Source: Aselliscus stoliczkanus (lineage: Eukaryota; Chordata; Mammalia; Chiroptera; Hipposideridae). Taken from it: a stretch of 64,000 nucleotides of DNA. Below are positions 24,612 to 36,699 of the stretch, one piece after another; position 1 is the stretch's first letter, and each line of letters opens with the position of its first letter. The stretch lies in contig CM066738.1 in NCBI GenBank assembly GCA_033961575.1, positions 103,317,478 to 103,381,477 on the forward strand, given 5' to 3'. The notes under the pieces are model-generated. The model ran no database searches. It saw nothing but the letters and a program-made list of their open reading frames with translations, and had not been told where the DNA came from. Made by a program: the position numbers and the translations under genes.

Positions 24612-24804
24612 TATGGGGCATTTTCTTATGATTTGTATTTTAGCAGCATTCAACTTGGAAAGTTCAAATGGGAACTGAACGCAGCAAATGCTTCTTAGGG
24701 AAAATGAGCGGTATTTTCAATTAGCAGAAAAAGTAGAGGACATAAAATTGTATGTGAGACAAACGCAACACACTCCCTGCCCTGCCCTGCCCATACTTCA
24801 TTCA

Positions 24805-25012
24805 TGAAGAGAGTGAAGAGAATGATGGGAAGCAATGAGCCACGAAGGAAGGGAAGAGAGGCAAAGGGGAGCAGGGATGGAGAGGGAGAGAGTGCGATAT
24901 CAGCAGGAGACCAGGAAGTGGGGAGGGGAAAGGAGGAGAAACAGAAGTAGAAAGAGAGTTTGGAGGAGAGAAAAGCAAGAGGGAGAAACTCAGAATGAGA
25001 AGCTTCAAAAAT
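24805..25012. repeat. Polypurine tract (GA-rich, about 200 bp)
   Basis: Plus strand is overwhelmingly G and A over about 200 bp (for example GAAGGAAGGGAAGAGAGGCA, AGTGGGGAGGGGAAAGGAGG), with only scattered pyrimidines. The 105-codon minus ORF and 60-codon plus ORF here are composition artefacts. Confidence 0.75.
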
Positions 25013-25164
25013 TCTGAAGTGAGGGCTTGATCATTTGTCTGTAACCTGCTCAGGGCAAAAGGAAAATAAGTAGAAACAGATGAAGAGAGATTCAAGTTAT
25101 ATGAATCTAATTTGCCCAACGCAAGTTCTGGGGACCAATGTAGAGAGGACTAAAGGGAAGGGTT

Positions 25165-25530
25165 TTTGTTTTACAGAAGCATAACATATGGAAAAGGGCA
25201 CGAATCATAAAAGACACAACTACAACTTGCTGAATTTTCAGAAAATAAACATACTAGTGGAACTGCTGCCCAGAACAGGAAATAAGACATTCTTGGCACC
25301 CCAAATCATTTCCTAGCATCATCCCAGTGACAACCCCTCTCATGGCAACCACTATTCTGACTTCTACAAATGGATATGTTTTTGAACCTTCCCATACCTC
25401 TATTTATAAATTAAATGAGATGATACCATGAATAGTCTATGGGATCTAATATGCTCAGTATTATGCTTGTGAGATAAGTCAGTGTTGCTCTGGGTGACGC
25501 TTTGTCATTTTCATTGATATCACAATTTTC
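25165..25530 (-). repeat. Old L1 fragment, antisense
   Basis: Antisense old-L1-like text: GCATAACATATGGAAAAGGG, CAACCACTATTCTGACTTCT, TTTTTGAACCTTCCC, ATGCTTGTGAGATAAGTCAG. It abuts a sense L1 fragment. Confidence 0.5.
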
Positions 25531-25544
25531 TTTTTCATGAGTAT

Positions 25545-25711
25545 ACAATTCATTGAACCCTCTGCCTTGAATAGACATTTTTCCAAAAGAGATACATAAA
25601 TGTCCAAGAGGCACATGAAAAGTTGCTCAACATCATTATTCATTACAGAAAGGCAAACCAAAATCACAATGAGATACCACTTCACACCAACCAGAAGGCC
25701 TAGTATAAAAC

Positions 25712-25742
<31 letters not shown>

Positions 25743-26165
25743 AAAACCAGAAAATCGTGTATTGGTGAGGATGTAGAGATGACGCCTTCATACATTGCTG
25801 GGGGAAATATAAAATAGTGCAGCCCCTGTGGAAAGGAGTTGGCAGTTCATCAAGAAGACAAACATAGAATTACCATATAATCCAACAATCCACTCCTAAG
25901 TATATACTCAAAAGAATTGACAAAAAAAAGTATTCAAACAAATATTTGTATGTAAACGTTCATGGAAGCAGTACTCAGAATAGGTGGGAACAACCCAAAC
26001 ATCTGTCACTGAGTGAATGGATAAACAAAATCGGATATATCTATATACTGGAATATATTATTCGGCCATAAAAAAAGAGTTGTGGTTGCGTAAGTTTGTG
26101 AATGTACTAAAAATGTTGAATTACACACTGAAAACAGTTATGCTAAGGACCAAAACTAACCTCCA
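25545..26165 (+). repeat. Old L1 ORF2 3' fragment, sense
   Basis: ORF2 C-terminal region: AAGAGATACATAAATGTCCA, AAATCACAATGAGATACCAC, ACACCAACCAGAAGGC, GCAGCCCCTGTGGAAAGGAG, TATTATTCGGCCATAAAAAA. An (AAAAC)n microsatellite sits at about 25,709-25,740. Stops throughout. Confidence 0.7.
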
Positions 26166-27704
26166 AGTGATCATCAGTCGACAGCTTATTTTGTACTGTT
26201 ATCTCTGGGAGAGTGTGATTGAAAAAGTGGTGTGTAGGGAGGGTGCATTTTAACAGGGAGCAGAGCCTTAAATTAAAATATTGAAGCTCTGGGTACATTT
26301 CTAGCATCCAACCATGAGTCTGAAGTGAGGTTTGGGGTCTCCTGAAATAGCATCTGGCGAGGCTCATCAGCTTTGTTTAAAACCATTCTCATTTGCTTTC
26401 AAACCTATTTGACTTTGGTTAGGAAAGTCTTACAGTAAACAAGCCTGACTGTGAAATATTTATAAGCTCTAATTTAGCATTTACACTTCTGCTAAAATAT
26501 GTTAATGTTGAGACTCGTTCCGGATAGCGCTAGCGTCATAAGGATTGTGACAGATTTAATACATGTAAGGTTTTTCTCATCTCACCCCTAGATGCTCCTT
26601 CTGCCTTTTAAAGTAACGATTCCTCGCGTAGCATTCTTTCACACGCTTCCCTTCCTCCCATTCCACAGCTTCTGTGCTTCTAGCTGCTTTGTTTGCCTCC
26701 ACCAGCTCACGATCATTCCAGAGCTTCTTACCAGATCTTGGGCTTTTGGAAAAGCGATTCTTGGAATGCCATCTGCCTCACCCTGAGATGTGTCCAGACA
26801 GAACCGTTGTAGACTATCTCCAGGAAGGAAGGGACATAGAAGAGAGTCTCAGAAACTATTTATACAATTATACTGCAGGCTTGGGCCTGGAAAATAAGAG
26901 AAACTGGGACTTTGACGGTTTTTTAATTGCCTGCCTTCTTTCCTGTATTTCATGAAGTTTACATTATAACCATCTGTTTCAGGAGATATAAAAATCCCAA
27001 GTTCCATCTTCTTCCACATTAACAGACTACTAACCCTTTGGGGAGTGTTATATTAATGCAGGTGTTCAATAATGACTACACTAAAATCACAGTGTAAAAC
27101 CGAGCTACATCTCATACCTACCTATCTCATTTGCCTCTTGAATCGAGTGGATGAAAGGGGCATCTATCTCCAAAATGCATCTTCTAATGTGGATGTTTGC
27201 CTGTGTACTGCACTCACAGTATGTTTTCTGTTTGCTCAATGATGGTGTTGAGGATGACGGTGACAATGGTAAAAGAGGTCTTTCCTCCAGCTCTTATTAG
27301 AGACCATTACACTACCTTGGGCTGATTCTTTGGCTCATCTTTAGTTCTCAAACTATCCCCCAAATCATTCCTGGTAGATTCAAAGGCGTGTCACACTTGG
27401 TAATTAATTTGTTTTTATTCTTATTGCCTAAGACATTGTGGGTGTGAAAAACACTCTAAGATGTACCATCTGCAATGAGTCTTAACTGCCCCCCACAGGC
27501 GCCCCGCCCCTCTCTATGTCGAAGGTAACCCTCTGTACCTTTGCAATAAGCTGGAGGGGAGATGTGACATTATGGCTGCATAAAATAACCTTTTCTATGA
27601 CACAGAGAATCACTGAGTTCCTTTGAGTTAATGTGCTAGACTCCAATTTTCTCTCCCAATAGGCTTTCTCCATTTTTGTCTCAGACCATTTCTTTTCTTC
27701 TTCT
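26166..27704. other. Unrecognised, repeat-poor intergenic sequence
   Basis: About 1.5 kb with no diagnostic repeat and no supported gene. Confidence 0.4.
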
Positions 27705-27850
27705 CGTTAATAAACCTTTACTGAGCATCCATTGTTTTCTAAGCACCATGCTGGGCACCGCAGATTCTGAGAAAAACAAACCTGGTTTTTATCTCTGAGT
27801 CACCAAAATCTAATACAGAACAAGCCATGTAAATAAGGACCCACAACACA
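27705..27850 (-). repeat. L2 LINE 3' fragment
   Basis: Antisense L2 tail: TTTACTGAGCATCCATTGTT, AGCACCATGCTGGGCACCGC. Confidence 0.6.
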
Positions 27851-30800
27851 ATGAAACAAGAGCTTTACAAGAAAGGAGTTGAGCGGTGTGGAGGAGAAAT
27901 GGATCATAAACTATAAAATTTTCTACTAATTGATGGTGAATTTATTGTTGTTTTAGTATTTCATATATATTTTTTAAAAATCTCTGTTTTCGAGGCTTAT
28001 GTTTTTCATCCTCTTTTATTAAAACACTCTACCTTTTATGGTTCTCACAGATAAATATAGCCTTTTGTTGCATAGGTTGGATTTGTATCTGGGGTTTAGA
28101 AATCAAGTAAAGAGAAAGATTTGAAGTGAGCGGTAATGAGGCACCTGGTTGTTAAAAACCCTTGCAGGCAGGCATTGCTGAGAGCTGAGACAGAAGGTAC
28201 AGATGCCTGGTAAATATGCCTGTCTCTTAGGAGGAAGGAACAACAAAATGAGTCAGTATGCATGAGGCGAGGAAACCTTACATCTAGCCACACAGATGAA
28301 AGAGAAAGCTTGGAAGGCTAGAAAGATTTCATTCATGGGTCTTTCAAAAGAACGACAGAACACACTCCCATGTAATTCAACAATTGACCAACTGAATCCC
28401 TGTCAAAGGGAAGCATTTTGAAGAACTGAAATTAAAAGCAAAGGAGAGCACTGGAGATATTATTCCTTCCTATCAGGACCCCATGCTCATGGGGAGGCTA
28501 AAACAGTGTCTTCAAACTAGAAGTAAACAAATGTTTTTAAGTGGTTGTCTGGGGGCAGGCAGGTGAAGCAAGAACATAGAGAAGTATATTACCTGAGAAA
28601 GATCAGAGAACATAAAATCTCTTTGTTATCTTGAAAAGGGAACCATGTTCTTGCTTGAGAGGAGTAGTTAGCTGCTTATTGTGAGGGAAACAGAATGAAA
28701 GGAATACTAGGAAGAATTTTCTGGAAAGCAGTTCAGGCCTTGACTGAGCTAACAACACAATCCACCCTTAGGGTGACATATAGAGTTCCGGTCACCCCAT
28801 GGTACCTGAGAGAGTTCAGCTGGAGCAGGATTCTTTGCACTGACGGGGTCAGTCTTCAGAGGTGATTGGTCAGTCTGAACACAGTAAGATGACTGTCCCT
28901 TGGGGCCAACTGGCAGAGGGCCATTGGAGCACCTGAAGTGAAAGCCCAAAAGGGGCCTAAGCATCTGGCTGGAGGAGGCTCACTAGAGATCGGAGGGGTG
29001 GAGGTGCTTTGCCCATGCCCCTGGGGGCTCATCGGCCTCAGCCAGGGGGCTAGCCCAGCCTGGGGCAGTCTCATCGCCTGATCCCTGAGGGTACCCACAG
29101 GGACGCAGGCACTGTGGGACCAAAGGGCACAAGAGACAGTGGGCTTGGGGATGTTTGTTCTGTGACTTCAACAAGGCACCTGAGGAAAGATGCCCCTGTG
29201 TCCCCAGAGTTGGAAGGTGGGGAGGGTGGCCAGGTCAAGCAGTTTCCAAACAGTGGAAACAGTAGGGCAGGTCCATCCCCGCCAGCTCGAGAGCTGGGCA
29301 GTGACTTCAGGTAGACACCCGCGGGAAGTGCCAGGAAGACCTTCGATGGGTCAGGCCATGGGACCTGATAGCAGAGTTCCCGAGCAAGGGCTTGCCAGCT
29401 CTTCACTGTGTTCAGTCTTGACCTTTCCACGCATCGTTGCGATATTCTGTGTGATGAAACAGAAGGTTTGCACAAAACACTTCTGCCATCACTATGGCTA
29501 TCTCAGGGAAAAGCACATGTACCCTTGTTGTTTGAGTTGTGAGCTGAACTAACTGCTTTCTTTATGGAATCGTCTATTTTACTTGAAAGAACAACTCGTA
29601 ACTATGGTTATTCAGACGTGACTGCCCGGCAGACATTTTCTTGAAACTGAACCAAGGGAGCTTATCCAAGGAAAAGCAGCCGACAGTGTTTGTTTCTTTT
29701 GAACTTTTAAGCAAAAATTAGATTTTTAAAAATCTTGTTTCAGGCATCATAAGTTGGCAGCTTCCCAACACGTAAAGGCTTTTTCGATGAGATTGGTGCT
29801 GATATGAATGAATGTGGGTTTTCTTTTTGTTGTTGTTGTTGTTGTTTTTGACATTGTGTAATGAAATGGGTCAACATTTGGAAGATCTCTGCTACTCAGT
29901 GAACCAATATTTTCCAAACTGTCAATGCATGACGTTATAAAATTATGCATGGGCACAGATGAAAGATCCATTCAAACTGCAAGATAGCCCAATTTCACTG
30001 ATACAGTTTCAGGTTCTACATTGCAACTAAACTTAAGAAAATGCTACTTGTCTATTTTGGGTGAGGTCTCAAAGAAGAATATCCACAATTGTGTAAAAGG
30101 GCTATGAAAATGTTCCTCTTTTCCAAATACATATCTGTATGAGGCCAGGGTTTTTTTCCCCATATACTTAAACTGAAACAACACATTACAACTCAGTGAA
30201 TGCAGAACTAGATATGAAAATCCAGCTGTTTAATATTAAAGAGAGGAGACATTAAGCTGTATATTAGAGAGATTTGTAAAAATGTAAAACAGTGCCACAT
30301 TTCTCACTAAATGTTTTTGACTTTGGAAAATATAACTACGTTCTTCATTAAAATACATACATCATTTATGTTAATGCATAATGGATTTATTATTGCTTTT
30401 CAATGATTTAGTAAATATTTTTTAAAATTTATGATAGAATCAATCACTGCAGAGCTATATCTCACATAAACTAAAGCCCTTTGGAGTTTCAGTAATTTCT
30501 CAGAATATAAAGTGGTCTCAAGGCCCTAAAGTTTCAGAACCACTGCCATAATGAGACAACTTCCACCAACAAGGCACACTGTGGAATGTGTGGAAATGGT
30601 CACAGATGATGAACTGAAATTATAAGAAATTTAACTGAGCAAAGGCATCAACTAGGCTGCCAGCTGTGCACAGCTGCCACTGATATGAGTCTCCATAACT
30701 GGGTCCCTTGATGCATGTGCTCATCCAGATGTGTTTGCACAGTTTTGAGACAACATCAGACTCAATATACAGTCTTGACAAAATATATTGCATAACCTAG

Positions 30801-31080
30801 GAATACTCTAAATTACTAGTTCCAAAGGGGCAAGAACAGGTGATCTGAATATGTGTTCCAAGGGGGCAGGGGACCAGGTGTGTCTTCTTTACTGCTGGCC
30901 CCTCTTGCGTTGGACAATGCCTGCCTCATAATAGGTTCTCAGTGAACATTTATCGAATACACCAATGAACAAATGTCATGCTCACCTTTATATAATATGA
31001 TTAGCCATCAGCCATGGCGTATTTATTACACAACTCCTATATGATCAAAATTGGCCTAGAAATGATAAAACCTATGAGCT
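27851..31080. other. Unrecognised intergenic sequence
   Basis: No supported gene in 3.2 kb. ORFs at 28,749-29,552 (up to 134 codons) lie on both strands over the same GC-richer stretch with no domain. A (GTT)n run is at 29,827-29,845. A hAT-like terminus (CAGAACCACTGCCAT) is at about 30,535-30,550, but its partner end was not found. Confidence 0.4.
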
Positions 31081-31401
31081 TTAGTCTAAATGTTTGTGTT
31101 CTCCCAAAATTCATGTGTTGAAGCTTAATCCCCAAGGTGATGGTATTTGGAGGTGCGGCCTTTGGGAGGTGATTGGAAAGGTGATCCTGCCCTCATGAAT
31201 GGGATTAATGTCCTTATTAGGAGACCCCAGAAATTTCTACCACTGAGGACACAGTGAGGCTGCCATCTGTGGACCAGGCTCTCATCAAACGGGGAATCTA
31301 ATGGTGCCTTGGTCTTGGACCTATGAGAAATAAATTTCTGTTGTTTATAAGCCACCCAGTGTGTGGTGTTTTGGTTATGACAACCCAAATGGACTAAGAC
31401 A
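31081..31401 (+). mobile_element. MaLR LTR (MST/MLT1 type)
   Basis: Classic order: TAAATGTTTGTGTTCTCCC, TCATGTGTTGAAGCTTAATC, GGTGATGGTATTTGGAGGTG, AATGGGATTAATGTCCTTAT, polyadenylation signal AATAAA at 31,329-31,334, TTATAAGCCACCCAGTGTGT, end GGACTAAGACA. Confidence 0.9.
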
Positions 31402-31734
31402 ATATGCTGGGATCATAAAGTGTGATCTCTGTTATCAAAGTGTTTAACTATAAGTTGGGAACACAGACAATTACATGTAGAGAATAACCCAGTATTAAGA
31501 AAGGCTATATCAAACTGTGCTGAAGAGATCAAGGAGCTGGGTTTTGAGCTAGAATGAGAAAAAAAGAAACAAAGAAAGTCCCCAAATCTACACTGTGAGA
31601 AGTAGAAGATACTTTTGATTAGAGAGAATAGGATAAAGCTATGAAAGACCTTAAAAATTAGGTGACTGAACCAAAATAATAATAAAAAAATATTTGAGCT
31701 GGAAGAGAACTTAATACTATCCAGTTTCATCTCA

Positions 31735-31830
31735 CCATTTTAGAGATGAGGAAACTCAGGCCCAGGGGTCAGGTGACTTGCCCAAGGGCACACATCAGTT
31801 TGTGGTAGACAGGACTCAATTTCCAGGAAA
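31735..31830 (-). repeat. MIR SINE fragment
   Basis: Antisense MIR core: CCATTTTAGAGATGAGGAAA, CTCAGGCCCAGGGGTCAGG, GACTTGCCCAAGGGCACAC. Confidence 0.8.
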
Positions 31831-32042
31831 GGTTATCTTTTATGCATTCTTGTATCGCATGACCGAGATCAAACGGGACCTGTTGCGATAAGTCCTGGAA
31901 GCTATGATGGACAGTCGCTGCCTCAGAGGAGTCACATCCATTACACATCTAGTTGGGTGAATGATGAAAGCATTGTTTCAGGAACATTCACCTGGAGTAG
32001 GAAGGCACGAAGACCTTTGAAACAGGTTTCCGAGTCCATTCA

Positions 32043-32385
32043 AGCTGTTATAATGAAGTACTATAGGCCGGATAATCTACAAACAACAGAAATTTATTTC
32101 TCACAGTTCTGGAGGCTGGAAGTCCATGGTCAAGGCACCAGCAGATTTGGTATCTACTGAGAGCCTGCTCCCTGGTTTGTCCAGGAAGGTCACTTCACTG
32201 TGTCCTCACATGATGGAAGGTGGTTGAGGGAGCTCTGTGAAGTCTCTATTATAAGAACATGACTCTTATGCATGAGGTTGTGACCTAGTCACCTCCCTAG
32301 GCCCTATCTTCAAATAGTATCCTATTGGGATTAGGATTTCAACATATGAATTTTGGAGGACACAGACTTTCAGTCTATGGCACTA
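32043..32385 (-). mobile_element. MaLR LTR (MST/MLT1 type), antisense
   Basis: Same LTR group as at 31,081-31,401 but reversed: AACAACAGAAATTTATTTCT, CACAGTTCTGGAGGCTGGAA, TGTCCTCACATGATGGAAGG, TTTCAACATATGAATTTTGG, CAGTCTATGGCA. The two LTRs face each other 640 bp apart. Confidence 0.9.
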
Positions 32386-32999
32386 GGGTTAGACAGACAG
32401 AATATCTGTAATCCAAGGTTTTGAAGTCCTCGATTCTGGTGGTAGCAGTGGGATTGGAGAGGAAAAATCAAATCTGAAACACAGGAATTAGTGACAGCTT
32501 GGAAGCTGAGATAAAGTGCCTGGAACTCTCAAAGGTCACCTCCAAGGCTTGCAGACTCCCAGAAGGGAGATCAGAGACACATATTTGAAGGTAGTGACAG
32601 CTAACCTATTTTATGATTGCACCTCATTTAACAACTGGTTATAATGCTTAAGAAACCTAAAAACAAAAGTTTTCTGTTTAATTCTGCAAAAATATGTAGT
32701 TTGCATTCTCCCTTCATTTTTGCTTTTCCCCCCAAATCGCTTTCAGTTCTTTTACCAACAGTAACATCTTTATCACTAAGAATGGTCATCGGACACTTAC
32801 ACATCAATATGATGAAGAATTACGATAAATACTCAGCTAATTTAAAGGAGAACGCTGAATGAATGTTTCATGCAGGCTTCTGAGGAAGGCAGGGGGGTGG
32901 CTCTCCTAAATGGTTGCTTTTGTTCTGTATTCAGTTAATTCATCAATGCTGTTCTCTGCTTTCCAGGTAACCTCATGGGATGGTTAAGCAAAACAAACA
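32386..32999. other. Unrecognised sequence upstream of the L1 insertion
   Basis: No diagnostic repeat or gene. The 3' end (AAACAAACAAAAACCTCTATTT region) borders the L1 target site. Confidence 0.4.
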
Positions 33000-33012
33000 A
33001 AAACCTCTATTT

Positions 33013-35216
33013 ATAAACTAATGGAAAGCGAAATTAAGAAAACTGTCCCATTTACAATTGCGTCAAGAACTATAAAATACCTAGGAATAAATTTAACCAA
33101 AGAAGTGAAAGATCTGTACTCAGAAAATTATAAGACATTGAAGAAAGAAATCATAGAAGATACAAATAAATGGAAACACCTACCATGCTCATGGATAGGA
33201 AGAATTAATATAGTTAAAATGTCCATACTGCCTAAAGCAATATATAGATTCAATGCAATTCCTATCAAACTACCAAGGGCATTTTTCACAGAAATAGAAA
33301 ATATAATCCTAAAGTTTATATGGAATCATAAAAGACCCAGAATAGCCTCGGCAATTCTGAGGAATAAAAACAAAGTTGGGGGGATCACGCTACCAGACAT
33401 CAAAACCTACTACAAGGCCACAGTAATCAAGACAGTTTGGTATTGGCATAAAAACAGGCACATCGATCAGTGGAACAGAACAGAGAGCCCAGAAATAAAT
33501 CCAAGCATTTACGGACAGTTAATCTATGACAAGGGAAGCAAGAATTTACACTGGAGTAAAGATAGTCTATTCAATAAATGGTGCTGGGAAAATTGGACTG
33601 ACACATGCAAAAAAAATGAAACTGGATCATCTCCTTACGCCTTATACAAGAACAAATTCAAAATGGATTAAAGACTTAAATGTAAGACCTGAAACCATAA
33701 AAATCCTAAATGAAAATATAGGGAGTACATTTGCAGACATTACCCGGAGCAATATTTTTACTGATACATCCCTACGGGCAAGGGAAGTAAAAGAAAAAAT
33801 GAACATATGGGATTATATCAGACTTAAAAGTTTTTTCACAACAAAGGAAACCATTAATAAAACAAAAAGGAAGCCTACTGAATGGGAGAATATATTTGCC
33901 AACGATATATCTGATAAGGGGTTAATATCCAAAATTTATAAAACACTCATGAAACTCAACACCAAAAAAACAAACAACCCAATTAAAAAATGGGCAGAAG
34001 ATATGAAGAGACATTTCTCTAAAGAGGACATACAGATGGCCAACAGGCATATGAAAAAAGTTCAACCTCACTGGTCATTAGGGAAATGCAAATAAAAACC
34101 ACCATGAGATACCACCTCACTCCAGTCAGAATGGCTATCATCAACAAATCAACAAACAACAAGTGCTGGCGGGGCTGTGGGGAAAAGGGGACCCTGCTGC
34201 ACTGTTGGTGGGACTGCAGATTGGTGCAGCCACTATGGAAGTCAGTATGGAGGTATCTCAAAGAACTGGAAATAGAGCTACCTTTTGACCCAGCAATTCC
34301 ACTCCTAGGTATTTATCCTGAAAAAACCAAGACACTTATTCAAAAAAAGTTATGCACCCCGATGTTCATAGCAGCACAATTTACAATAGCTAAGACTTGG
34401 AAACAACCAAAATGCCCGTCAGTAGATGACTGGATTAAGAAACTGTGGTATATTTATACAATGGAGTATTACTCCGCTATAAAGAAGAATGAAATCGTGC
34501 CATTTGCAATGATATGGATGGACCTAGAGACTATAATGTTGAGTGAAGTAAGTCAGTCAGAGAAGGACAAATACCATATGATCTCACTTATATGTGGAAT
34601 ATGAAAAACTGTATGAATGAGCAAAGTAAACAGAAACTGTCTCATAGATATAGAGGAAAAATCAGGGTTGCTAATTTGGAGAGGAATAGGAATGAGGGAG
34701 AAGGGGAAGGGATTAGACAGCAAAAATAGGCAACTACAATATTGCTACTGGGATAGGAAAAACAGTTTGGGGAATATAATTAATAATGTTGTAAATATTC
34801 TGTGGAATGTCAGATGATCATAGGTCTTGTTAGGTAGACCATTTCATGGATGGAGTAGAGGTTTGATCACTGCACTGTATTACTAAAGTGGAGGTGGTAT
34901 ACCTACTGTAATTGAATATATATAGATAGTCACGGGATGTGGATTATACTGTGGAAGAGAGTCAGAGGAAGAGTAATAGATATGTATGATATGGGGGGGT
35001 GTGGGGGGGTGTATTGGGGGTGGGGGGTTTGTCACTTTGGGGGGTAAAATGTATAACTATTGCACTGTGTTGTACACCTGAAACTATTGGGGGTGGGGGG
35101 GTTGTCACTTTGAGGGGTAAAATGTATAACTATTGCACTGTGTTGTACACCTGAAACTAATTAAAAATAAAATAAAATTTAAAAAAAAAACAAAAAAAAA
35201 ACAAAAAACAAAAAAC
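33013..35216 (+). mobile_element. L1 LINE, 5'-truncated, frameshifted ORF2 3' third
   Basis: A 2.2-kb L1 lacking ORF1 and the endonuclease/RT part of ORF2. The ORF2 C-terminal third reads in one frame from 33,021 to about 33,610, shifts frame at an A8 run near 33,610, continues to 34,095, then shifts back (34,086-34,604). The last frame carries the L1 cysteine motif [18 protein letters not shown] (C-x3-C-x7-H-x4-C). The 3' UTR is G-rich and ends GTTGTACACCTGAAACTA plus an A-rich tail. The target duplication AAAACCTCTATTT is at 33,000-33,012 and 35,217-35,229. The few lesions imply a moderately young copy. The flank resembles a MIR, so it probably landed in one. Confidence 0.93.
35013..35158 (+). 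repeat. 73-bp tandem duplication in L1 3' UTR
   Basis: Two adjacent near-identical 73-bp units (35,013-35,085 and 35,086-35,158), each ATTGGGGGTGGGG..., GTCACTTT, GGGGTAAAATGTATAACTAT, TGCACTGTGTTGTACACCTG. Only about two differences between the units. Confidence 0.9.
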
Positions 35217-35229
35217 AAAACCTCTATTT

Positions 35230-35300
35230 GCCAAAGGAGGGCCAGGGGTCACATGACTTGCCCAAGTTTGTACAATAGTCAACTAATACACTAGGCACTC
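35230..35300 (-). repeat. MIR fragment downstream of the L1
   Basis: GGCCAGGGGTCACATGACTT and GCCCAAGTTTGTACAATAG match the antisense MIR core. The L1 target site lies at its edge. Confidence 0.5.
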
Positions 35301-35672
35301 TAGAATAAAAAGAATAATACTTTTCATGCAAGTTGCACTTTTCATTCTAATGCTGACAGCATACACTGAACAGATCACTGCTTTGGGCTTTGTAACTGAT
35401 ATCAATCTTATTTTGGATACAAATATATGTGTGGCTTATCCAGAGTATATCTAGCAGAGCTACTGGAGATTAGCAAGGCTGTGGTGGTAAAGAACTTCTC
35501 TAAATCTGTGAAAGATACTCTACGTTCCTGCATACTGATTTCCTGTGTTTATTTCCATCTCTTTCTCTCAGTCTTGATTGCAGTAATAGTTTCATGCTTA
35601 TATACAGTATCTTCATAAACACTTGGTATTTACCTTGTCCCATACACTAAGATAAGAAGATTGATCTTGAAC
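35301..35672. other. Unrecognised intergenic sequence
   Basis: No gene or diagnostic repeat. Confidence 0.4.
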
Positions 35673-35868
35673 TGCACTATTCAGTATAGCAGCCACCAAC
35701 CATATGTGGCTATTCAAATTTAAATTTAAATAAATTAGGCTCAGACAGCATTTAAAATTCAGCTCCTTGTGCTCAGCACCTCATATGGCTAGTGGCTGCC
35801 ATATTGGAGAATGTAGATATGGAATATTCCTCTTGTCACAGAAAGTTCTATTTAATAGTGGATATCTA
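35673..35868. mobile_element. hAT-Charlie-type MITE (MER3-like)
   Basis: Contains CATATGTGGCTATTCAAATT, TAAATTTAAATAAATTAGGC, ATATGGCTAGTGGCTGCCAT and ATTGGAGAATG, with CAGAAAGTTCTATTTAATAG at the end: a well-known old non-autonomous hAT family. The precise family name is uncertain. Confidence 0.65.
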
Positions 35869-36094
35869 AAACATAAGCTGTAGTTTTCATTTTGTACTGC
35901 CTGGCTGTATAAAGGTCATACCTGATTTTCAAAGAATGTTAATTATCTGAAAAATGTACTACATTCAAAAAAAGACTGCGTTTTTGTTTTGGAATTCTGG
36001 TTACAAACTCATGTTTTTAAAGTAATTAAAATGAATACAGCAAAAGCATGTATTTGTAGAGCAGCTTTCTTCCAAGTTGCACATCTGACTGCCA

Positions 36095-36205
36095 ACATTC
36101 AGTTATTCATTCAAAAAATATTTACTGGGTGCCTTCTGTGTGCCAGGCACGCCTCTGTGCCCAAACACACGAAATCCCTGGCCTCATAGCGCTTATGTTG
36201 TTGTA
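36095..36205 (-). repeat. L2 LINE 3' fragment
   Basis: Antisense L2: TTCATTCAAAAAATATTTAC, TGGGTGCCTTCTGTGTGCCA, CCCTGGCCTCATAGCGCTTA. Confidence 0.7.
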
Positions 36206-36699
36206 AGCGGTGGGATGCGAAGCAAGTGTTACTTCTGTTGACAGGGCCAGATAGAGCTATTATGTGCCAAAGCAGGGAACCAAAAGGGGCTATTCCAATT
36301 CTTATGTTGTTGCTCATGAAGAAGAGATAGAAAAAGGCAAATATTAAGGATGTAACTTCTGGCTTTAAAAGAGTTCTTGTCATCAAAAAAAAAAAAAAAG
36401 CCTTGCAAAGAATTTTAAAATATCATTTCTGAAAAACCATGCTGGCCTGACAAAGTGTGCCAAGAACATATGTCCACTTTCCAAGGTCACCGTCTCCCCT
36501 CATGGAACCAGAGTGTTACAGCTGGAAGTGGCTCGAGGCTCTTCTGTTCCCACTCCTCCTCCCACAGCATCCAGCCAAGTGGCTGTTTCACCTCCAGCCA
36601 AGCACTGAGGGAGGAGAAACCTCACTGATTTAAGGAAGAGCAGGGTCACGTTTTCATCATCATTATCGTTTCTATGACTACAGAATCGCATACCCACAG
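36206..36699. other. Unrecognised intergenic sequence
   Basis: Contains an A15 run at about 36,385-36,399 but no gene or diagnostic repeat. Confidence 0.4.

Noticed and set aside
24802..25119. Ser/Leu/Pro-rich minus ORF of 105 codons
   Set aside because: Artefact of the polypurine tract.
28749..29552. Cluster of ORFs up to 134 codons on both strands
   Set aside because: Explained by locally higher GC; no recognisable protein.
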